DNA of 9,519 nucleotides from CAZGXQ01 sp964530195 (lineage in GTDB: Bacteria > Patescibacteriota > Minisyncoccia > Minisyncoccales > GBS-2). The stretch lies in the NCBI GenBank assembly GCA_964530195.1, contig CAZGXQ010000045.1:1-9519 (forward strand). The letters are read 5' to 3'. Both the position numbers and the translations under genes were made by a program. Shown here piece by piece: positions 6,168-9,519 of this stretch; the stretch's first letter is position 1; every line of letters starts with the position of its first letter. A model generated the notes under the pieces. The model ran no database searches. It was given only the letters and a program-made list of their open reading frames with translations, and was not told the origin of the DNA.

Positions 6168-6928
6168 AGAAATAATCGGGGGAATAATTGTATTAATATA
6201 ATTATTCCAGAAAGAATTAAATTTAAAATAATAAGATACAGAAGAAATTGCCAAAGTTTTTTGCCCGAAAGCAAAAAATAATACTTGAGAAGTAGAAAAA
6301 CAATGCCAAAATAAATTAAAAAATTAGTTAAATAAGGGACAATATTATTCGAAATATATCTAAGAGCTGGTGAAACTACATAGCTTAACAATAAGCCGAG
6401 AAGAGTCGTTGTAATTATATAAATAACAATTTTAGATTTCGGAGCCCTTTCAATTTTTAGAATTTTAAATCCGAACAAAATAAGAAAGTAAAGTGCTATG
6501 AACCAGAGTGGGAAAATAATTAATGGAAGAATGAAAAGAAAAACTGGCCAAAACCAAACAGCCAAAGGTTCCTTTTCTTTTACTATAATTTCGACTTTCT
6601 TAAGTTTTTCAACACTAACACCTAAGTTCAAAAGCGATTCTGATAAAGAAAGTTCTGGGTCTTTCTTTGAGTATAAACGCGTTCCGTCTTTCAACTTTGC
6701 CGCTATCTTATCTCCTCGAATAGTAATACTTTCTACTTGTTCTTGGTTTATCTTCTCTACAATAACAGATAAAGGAATTTCCCTCGCGGCATCAACAGAA
6801 GTTATCACACAACTGAAAAGAAAAACAAGTCCTATAAAACTGGACATTAACAAGCCTAATTTATATTCTGGAATTTTCATCCCTTTTTTCTTTTCCCGCC
6901 CGCGCTTCGCGCGGGCGGGCACAATCAC
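6164..6928 (-). CDS. Membrane protein with FtsH-type extracytoplasmic domain, no AAA or protease
   Basis: From ATG 6880 the product is 238 aa. It has a first membrane helix (about 10-29), then a domain (about 33-100) that reads like FtsH_ext, the small external domain of FtsH proteases: REIPLSVIVEKINQEQVESI, RGDKIAAKLKDGTRLYSKK, DPELSLSESLLNLGVSVEK. In FtsH a second helix, an AAA ATPase and an HExxH metalloprotease follow. Here there are instead about five further membrane helices (from 107 to the end) and no Walker or HExxH motif. It may act as a membrane decoy or regulator partner of FtsH; that is inference. Start choice: ATG 6880 has only GGG immediately before it. GTG 6928 (16 codons longer, coordinates used here) has GGAGG ten bases upstream. 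A TTG at 6994 is also open. The gene sits between inverted repeats. Confidence 0.75.
   Translation of the reverse strand: MIVPARAKRGREKKKGMKIPEYKLGLLMSSFIGLVFLFSCVITSVDAAREIPLSVIVEKINQEQVESITIRGDKIAAKLKDGTRLYSKKDPELSLSESLLNLGVSVEKLKKVEIIVKEKEPLAVWFWPVFLFILPLIIFPLWFIALYFLILFGFKILKIERAPKSKIVIYIITTTLLGLLLSYVVSPALRYISNNIVPYLTNFLIYFGIVFLLLKYYFLLSGKKLWQFLLYLIILNLILSGIIILIQLFPRLFL
6895..6919. repeat. GC-only palindrome (11-bp stem, 3-nt loop)
   Basis: CCCGCCCGCGC / GCGCGGGCGGG with loop TTC (GAA on the minus strand) is a very stable hairpin in an AT-rich setting. It lies 14 bases before the ATG at 6880. If the GTG at 6928 is the start, it encodes PARAKRGRE within the N-terminus. It looks like a REP/PU-type palindromic element attached to the right inverted repeat, but could also act on translation of the gene. 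Confidence 0.8.
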
Positions 6929-6941
6929 ATCAACAATTTCC

Positions 6942-6973
6942 TCCAAAATAGGTTCGACTATTATCAATATTGC
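6942..6973 (-). repeat. Right copy of long inverted repeat
   Basis: The reverse complement of 6942-6967 matches 6098-6123 over 26 bases without mismatch, and the flank GCAATA continues the match with a one-base gap. This copy supplies the GGAGG used by the possible GTG start of the FtsH-ext-like gene. No clear target-site duplication flanks the pair. Confidence 0.85.
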
Positions 6974-6994
6974 GTACCAGATATAAAATGTCAA
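6970..6994 (-). promoter_or_regulatory. Possible promoter of the FtsH-ext-like gene
   Basis: The minus strand has TTGACA at 6994-6989, then 17 bases, then AATATT (4 of 6 matches to TATAAT). The -35 is perfect but the -10 is poor. The transcript would start inside the right inverted repeat and carry the GC palindrome near its 5' end. Confidence 0.4.
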
Positions 6995-7018
6995 ATTTTT
7001 CCTACGAGAAAATTCATA

Positions 7019-7093
7019 CTAGGCAGTTCTTTTGTCAATTACTTCATCCACGCGAATGACCAGGTCAAACACCTTTTCAATAATGTTGGGCGC
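7019..7093 (-). other. Short open stretch, possible helical gene remnant
   Basis: Immediately after the outer tRNA 3' end, the minus strand reads APNIIEKVFDLVIRVDEV then IDKRTA and a TAG at 7021-7019. The amphipathic, valine/aspartate-rich pattern resembles coding sequence for a coiled coil more than random AT-rich spacer. It has no start of its own and upstream it runs into the tRNA. It could be the tail of a gene lost when the tRNA region was rearranged, or chance. Confidence 0.3.
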
Positions 7094-7130
7094 ATCTGGA
7101 CTCGAACCAGAGACCTCCCCGCCGTATTTT
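7087..7130 (-). tRNA. 3' half of an interrupted tRNA gene
   Basis: On the minus strand: anticodon-stem strand CGGGG (7121-7117), variable AGGTC, T arm TCTGG-TTCGAGT-CCAGA, acceptor TGCGCCC (7094-7088) and discriminator A (7087). CCA is not encoded. It completes the 5' half at 7261-7300: GGGCGCA pairs with TGCGCCC, and CCCCG pairs with CGGGG. The anticodon loop is missing. Instead the two halves carry a perfect 14-bp inverted repeat that extends the anticodon stem (7117-7130 with 7261-7274). No combination of the flanking bases gives a 7-nt loop with U33, so the amino acid identity cannot be assigned. Confidence 0.75.
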
Positions 7131-7147
7131 TGGAGTATTTTAAATAC

Positions 7148-7219
7148 TGGGCGAGAGAGGATTCGAACCTCTGACCTCATGCTTGTGATGCATGCGCTCT
7201 GCCACTGAGCTACTCGCCC
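7148..7219 (-). tRNA. tRNA-Val(CAC), nested inside the other tRNA gene
   Basis: Complete cloverleaf on the minus strand: acceptor GGGCGAG / CTCGCCC, discriminator A (7148), D arm GCTC-AGTGGCA-GAGC, anticodon arm CATGC-ATCACAA-GCATG with anticodon CAC (reads GUG, Val), variable AGGTC, and T arm AGAGG-TTCGAAT-CCTCT. All stems pair. CCA is not encoded. It sits between the two halves of another tRNA gene on the same strand: 41 bases after the 5' half's inverted repeat and 17 bases before the 3' half's. Confidence 0.95.
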
Positions 7220-7260
7220 ATCTGGTTTGGGATTTTTACTTTTATTTAAGCTACAGGTTC

Positions 7261-7300
7261 AAAATACGGCGGGGCGCTCTGCCAACTGAGCTATGCGCCC
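7261..7300 (-). tRNA. 5' half of the interrupted tRNA gene
   Basis: On the minus strand: acceptor GGGCGCA (7300-7294), TA, D arm GCTC-AGTTGGCA-GAGC, G26, then CCCCG as the 5' anticodon-stem strand (7274-7270), running straight into CCGTATTTT. The last 14 bases are the exact reverse complement of the sequence that begins the 3' half. Positions 32-33 would be CC, so the usual U33 is absent. Processing of the inner tRNA-Val would separate the two halves. Confidence 0.75.
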
Positions 7301-7301
7301 A

Positions 7302-7325
7302 AATTTCATTAAAAATTTCATTAAA
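7302..7325. repeat. Tandem 12-nt repeat, two copies
   Basis: AATTTCATTAAA occurs twice in direct succession in the leader between the tRNA promoter and the interrupted tRNA. It is AT-rich, and no function is evident. Confidence 0.6.
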
Positions 7326-7326
7326 A

Positions 7327-7335
7327 ATTATATCA
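7327..7335 (-). promoter_or_regulatory. Extended -10 promoter of the nested tRNA locus
   Basis: The minus strand carries TGATATAAT (TATAAT at 7332-7327 with TG one base upstream), about 27 bases before the 5' end of the outer tRNA. There is no good -35; that place is taken by the T-tract of the preceding terminator, so an extended -10 is plausible. Confidence 0.6.
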
Positions 7336-7343
7336 ACTTTCCT

Positions 7344-7375
7344 AAAAAAATAAAAGCCCGGACTTTCGTCCGGGC
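7344..7375 (-). terminator. Rho-independent terminator of the Cys/Pro-rich secreted protein gene
   Basis: On the minus strand, GCCCGGAC / GTCCGGGC close a GAAA loop, followed by TTTTATTTTTTT. It begins about 10 bases after the stop codon at 7385. Same design as the terminator at 2124-2151. Confidence 0.93.
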
Positions 7376-7384
7376 CCAAAAAAT

Positions 7385-8008
7385 TTACGGATCGCAAATG
7401 AGCAAATTGAGAAGAGCAGTTCCGATAATTGCTGGTGGAATCCAACATGGCCAGCACACCGTAATTTGACAAGATGGCGGACAACAAGTAGGCGGAGGAC
7501 AAGGCGGAGTTTTAATGGTGATTAAAATTTGTTCAACTTCGATGCCGGGACAACAGTAGTGGGAGTAAGTTTGTACCAGACGATTATCTACAATTTCCCA
7601 GAGTCTATGGGTAGTAATGATAACTTTTATTGGATAAGTTCCTACAAGCCAACCAGAAGAAGGTGCGGAAACTTCGAATATAGCTCCGTTCCAAATTTTA
7701 GCACCACCATATATTGCGACATCTTTGCCTCCATCGTTGCGTACTAAGTAAAGATACGCATCAGTATTCCAAGGAATGCCGGTAACTCGTAATTTGAGGG
7801 ACTCAAGAGTGTGAGCTTTTGGTTCATTCAATACCTCAATTGTAGGTTCAAACGGCGTTCCACAAATAAAAATGTCGTTGTCGCTTACAACACTTCCGAG
7901 AAACAAGATCTTGTGGGTGTCCTCTGTTTTGCCGTCAAATCTTACTTGCTTTGCCAGCGTTGGCAAAGCAAGCCCCAAAACCAATACCGCTACTATCAGC
8001 TTACGCAT
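7385..8008 (-). CDS. Secreted protein with Cys/Pro-rich C-terminus, 207 aa
   Basis: I do not recognise a family. A clear signal peptide (MRKLIVAVLVLGLALPTLA, likely cleavage after ALA near residue 19) precedes a region of about 130 residues with beta-type patterning (FEPTIEVLNEPKAHTLESLK, GWLVGTYPIKVII), possibly Ig-like. The last 50 residues hold nine of the ten cysteines (YSHYCCPG, PPCPPPTCCPPSC, VCWPCW) and a hydrophobic end (PAIIGTALLNLLICDP). The tail suggests disulfide cross-linking or metal binding outside the membrane. The ATG at 8008 has an AAGGGGGTGA Shine-Dalgarno six bases away. The gene is a single cassette with consensus promoter, 5' hairpin and terminator. Its base composition is higher in G+C than the AT-rich genes around, like the PKD gene, and both are cysteine-rich. 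Confidence 0.8.
   Translation of the reverse strand: MRKLIVAVLVLGLALPTLAKQVRFDGKTEDTHKILFLGSVVSDNDIFICGTPFEPTIEVLNEPKAHTLESLKLRVTGIPWNTDAYLYLVRNDGGKDVAIYGGAKIWNGAIFEVSAPSSGWLVGTYPIKVIITTHRLWEIVDNRLVQTYSHYCCPGIEVEQILITIKTPPCPPPTCCPPSCQITVCWPCWIPPAIIGTALLNLLICDP
7514..7536 (+). repeat. 23-nt near-identical direct repeat, copy 2
   Basis: AATGGTGATTAAA then ATTTGTTCAA, one mismatch from 6145-6167. On the minus strand it encodes VEQILITI of the Cys/Pro-rich secreted protein. The other copy is non-coding, so it may be a fragment of a related gene or chance in AT-rich DNA. Confidence 0.5.
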
Positions 8009-8014
8009 TCTTCA

Positions 8015-8037
8015 CCCCCTTGGCTCCTTTGAGCCAA
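8015..8037 (-). promoter_or_regulatory. 5'-end hairpin and Shine-Dalgarno in the leader
   Basis: On the minus strand, TTGGCTC (8037-8031) pairs with GAGCCAA (8026-8020) around an AAAG loop, directly followed by GGGGGTGA. The predicted transcription start is at about 8036, so the stem would form at the very 5' end and abut the ribosome binding site. Such 5' stems are known to stabilise some bacterial mRNAs; a regulatory role is also possible. Confidence 0.65.
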
Positions 8038-8041
8038 CTTA

Positions 8042-8070
8042 AATATATCTCAAATAAAAGAAATTGTCAA
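8042..8070 (-). promoter_or_regulatory. Near-consensus promoter of the Cys/Pro-rich protein gene
   Basis: The minus strand has -35 TTGACA (8070-8065), a 17-base spacer and -10 TATATT (8047-8042). It is the best promoter in the window and predicts strong expression. Confidence 0.88.
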
Positions 8071-8089
8071 GAGCAATACCATTCAAAAG

Positions 8090-8114
8090 TGGTCAGAGGT
8101 CTGACCTCTGACCA
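8090..8114. terminator. Perfect 11-bp palindrome, possible terminator of the PA14 protein gene
   Basis: TGGTCAGAGGT / ACCTCTGACCA around a 3-base loop, starting eight bases after the stop at 8122. On the minus strand it is followed only by CTTTTG, a weak T-tract, so termination may be partial. It may instead be a dispersed palindromic repeat. Confidence 0.6.
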
Positions 8115-8121
8115 TTTAGTT

Positions 8122-9519
8122 TTATCTTTGAATGTACACATTTCCTTGATTTGTAAAGGTTCTTCCATCAGAAAGGGTGATTGTTGATTTGAAAATATAA
8201 GCTCCGTTGGCTAAATTCTCTCCTTTGTTGTTTTTTCCATCCCAAGAAATTTTGTTTTGATTGTAAACTGTTTTACTAAAGACTTCTCTTCCTACCCAAT
8301 CAAATATTTTAAGCTCCATTCTTGATACTGAAACCTCACCCTTTTTACACTTTACCCAGGCACAACCATCAGGTCCACAAAACCATCCTGTACAACCAAA
8401 TTGACAATACCATGTACTTCTTGGTTTGAAGACAACTTGAGATTGGGTTACAACTTGAGGATGAGGCAAAACATGGACTCTTTCTTCACTCTTTTTCACA
8501 TAATCATCATTTTTACCTTCACATTTTCCTTCAATTGCAATTTCATCTTCTGGACAATAAACTTGTCCATCATCTCCTGTGCCCCAAGAAATAGGAGTTC
8601 CTGGACAATAAGGTGGATTTCCTCCTGTTCTTTTGTCACATTGCCAGCCTGAAGTTGGATCACAAGGTATCCAATTAAATCCAGGAAGTGGAGGAATTGG
8701 AGTAGGTATTGGAGTTCTTGTTGGAGTTGGGGTAGGTGTTCTAGTTGGGGTGGGAGTTGGGGTTCTAGTGGGAGTAGGTGTTGGAGTTCGAGTATGGGTA
8801 GGAGTTGGAGTTTTAGTAGGTGTTGGAGTAATAATAGGTTGTGAAACTTTCTCAAAGTTAAAAGATAATCTAGCAGCACCTGAAGCTTCATAATAGTGAA
8901 TTTCAAATTGGTGAGATCCTTGTGAAAGATTCACCTCAAAGGTATCAACTTTGTAAGCTCTATTTACCCATTTATCAAGATATTTTGTTCCATTAATAAA
9001 AACTCTAACTCCATCATCAGATCCAACCTTGAATTTATACCTCCCTTCTTCAAGTTCAATTGTTCTTGAAAGCTTTAATATTAAGTTATCTTTTTTGTCT
9101 CCAATTAAAGTTCCTTGTCCCCAATTTAGGTCAAAGGTTAGAGAGGAAATTTTTTGTCCTTCTCCAATACAATCTTCAGTTCCCCTTTCATACCAAATTG
9201 TTTCCCAATAATCTTTGGGGAAAGAGAGAGAAGGACAAGATGGAACATAAACTTCAATATTTACGGGTTCTCCCTCTCCTACATTGTTTTTCTCATCTTG
9301 GCATCTTGCAAAAACTGAATAGGTGCCTTTTTTAGTAAATTTATAGTCTTTCCAAACACTACAAGAATAGCAAGGTTCATTGAAATTCATTTTTCCTACA
9401 TTTTGTCCATCAACAATAAGATAGCACCCAACTAATTTGTGTTGAGAATTAACATAGGCAGAAAATCTTTCTATTTTGTCCTTTTCCACAGAAGTAGGAG
9501 AAATTTTTCCAACTTGAAT
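8122..9519 (-). CDS. Multidomain surface protein (Ig-like, PA14, TPTP linker, Cys-rich, FlgD-like end), N-terminus outside window
   Basis: The frame is open to the window edge (465 visible residues), and no start with a Shine-Dalgarno is seen, so the gene is 5'-truncated by the window. Order of parts: an Ig-like segment (about 1-95, ISPTSVEKDKIERFSAYV); a PA14 domain (about 100-225: FDLNWGQGTLIGDK, GRYKFKVGSDDGVRVFING, EIHYYEASGAARLSF); a TPTPTR linker of about 45 residues; a Cys-rich segment (WQCDKRTGGNPPYCPG ... WYCQFGCTGWFCGPDGCAW); and a C-terminal FlgD/T9SS-tail-like Ig module (ELKIFDWVGREVFSKTV, ISWDGKNNKGENLANGAYIF). PA14 often binds carbohydrates, and the FlgD-like end is typical of exported proteins. 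No LPXTG motif or C-terminal membrane helix is seen. Likely an extracellular adhesin or glycan-binding protein. Confidence 0.85.
   Translation of the reverse strand: MQVGKISPTSVEKDKIERFSAYVNSQHKLVGCYLIVDGQNVGKMNFNEPCYSCSVWKDYKFTKKGTYSVFARCQDEKNNVGEGEPVNIEVYVPSCPSLSFPKDYWETIWYERGTEDCIGEGQKISSLTFDLNWGQGTLIGDKKDNLILKLSRTIELEEGRYKFKVGSDDGVRVFINGTKYLDKWVNRAYKVDTFEVNLSQGSHQFEIHYYEASGAARLSFNFEKVSQPIITPTPTKTPTPTHTRTPTPTPTRTPTPTPTRTPTPTPTRTPIPTPIPPLPGFNWIPCDPTSGWQCDKRTGGNPPYCPGTPISWGTGDDGQVYCPEDEIAIEGKCEGKNDDYVKKSEERVHVLPHPQVVTQSQVVFKPRSTWYCQFGCTGWFCGPDGCAWVKCKKGEVSVSRMELKIFDWVGREVFSKTVYNQNKISWDGKNNKGENLANGAYIFKSTITLSDGRTFTNQGNVYIQR
8698..8832 (-). repeat. Tandem repeat encoding the (TPTPTPTR)n linker
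   Basis: A roughly 24-base unit encoding TRTPTPTP is repeated about three to four times with degenerate flanking units (TPTPTKTP, TPTPTHTR, TPIPTPIP). It is in frame within the PA14 protein and forms a flexible, probably extended linker. The plus strand is G-rich here and includes a four-tract G-run pattern at 8747-8772. Confidence 0.85.

Noticed and set aside
6078..6985. Target-site duplication around the inverted-repeat segment
   Set aside because: The outer flanks (GTGG on the left, GTAC on the right) do not match. The shared ATCAATATTG belongs to the repeat ends themselves.
7087..7300. Archaeal-type bulge-helix-bulge intron or group I intron in the outer tRNA
   Set aside because: The helix across the break is continuous, without the paired 3-nt bulges. 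The insert minus tRNA-Val is far too short for a group I core. No splice point gives U33.
7087..7300. tmRNA (two-piece tRNA-like ends with an insert)
   Set aside because: The outer halves have a full D stem and anticodon stem, and the insert holds a tRNA rather than a tag reading frame with pseudoknots.
7251..7502. 83-codon ORF ending in IWAHSSVGRAP
   Set aside because: Its end is the classic false reading through a tRNA 5' half, and its body overlaps the secreted protein gene out of frame across a terminator.
8633..8893. Plus-strand ORF rich in GVGVGV
   Set aside because: It is the antisense reading of the TPTPTR tandem repeat; its low-complexity composition comes only from that.
8496..8906. 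Minus-strand Leu/Gln-rich ORF inside the PA14 gene
   Set aside because: It is an out-of-frame shadow of the same tandem repeat and has no start signals.
1..9519. CRISPR array, integrase, transposase or restriction genes
   Set aside because: No regularly spaced direct repeats and no recognisable enzyme of these classes were found in any frame.

Overview
The window is AT-rich, probably chromosomal bacterial DNA. The mix of proteins suggests a Patescibacteria/CPR-type bacterium, perhaps Microgenomates-like: a sortase beside a membrane-anchored CAP protein, Pro/Thr-rich TPTP and TPSP linkers, long cell-surface proteins with PKD and PA14 domains, a degenerate PPM domain joined to a propeller, and self-reporting beta-propeller repeats. 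That placement is an inference from protein style, not a measured phylogeny. The tRNAs do not encode their CCA ends.

Layout. (1) About 1-2125, minus strand: an operon running CAP protein, class-D/E-like sortase, 91-aa membrane protein, second membrane protein (cut by the window edge). It has a good sigma70-type promoter so close to the CAP start that the transcript should be leaderless. (2) 2124-3219, minus: a stand-alone three-PKD-domain, cysteine-rich lipoprotein with its own promoter, a near-perfect Shine-Dalgarno and a GAAA-loop terminator. (3) 3270-5156, plus: a large receptor-like protein made of a PPM-like pseudophosphatase, one membrane helix, a coiled coil and a propeller. (4) 5207-6051, minus: a propeller gene broken by about five one-base shifts, nearly all in homopolymers. 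(5) 6091-6973: a segment bounded by inverted copies of one sequence (26 bp perfect) that holds a membrane protein with an FtsH-type extracytoplasmic domain but no AAA or protease domain. (6) 7087-7335: a tRNA gene split inside its anticodon arm by a complete tRNA-Val(CAC) gene, with the break flanked by a perfect 14-bp inverted repeat. (7) 7344-8070, minus: a second stand-alone cassette for a secreted Cys/Pro-rich protein, with consensus promoter, hairpin at the predicted 5' end, strong SD and GAAA-loop terminator. (8) 8090-9519, minus: the C-terminal part of a multidomain surface protein (Ig-like, PA14, TPTPTR linker, Cys-rich region, FlgD-like end), followed by a perfect palindrome.

Almost everything encoded here is exported or membrane-bound, so the region looks like a cell-envelope and surface-protein neighbourhood. 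The most unusual item is the nested tRNA locus. Next are the inverted-repeat-bounded FtsH-ext gene and the pair of look-alike cassettes for cysteine-rich exported proteins. Several one-base shifts fall in homopolymer runs, so read-level checks should precede strong claims about decay.
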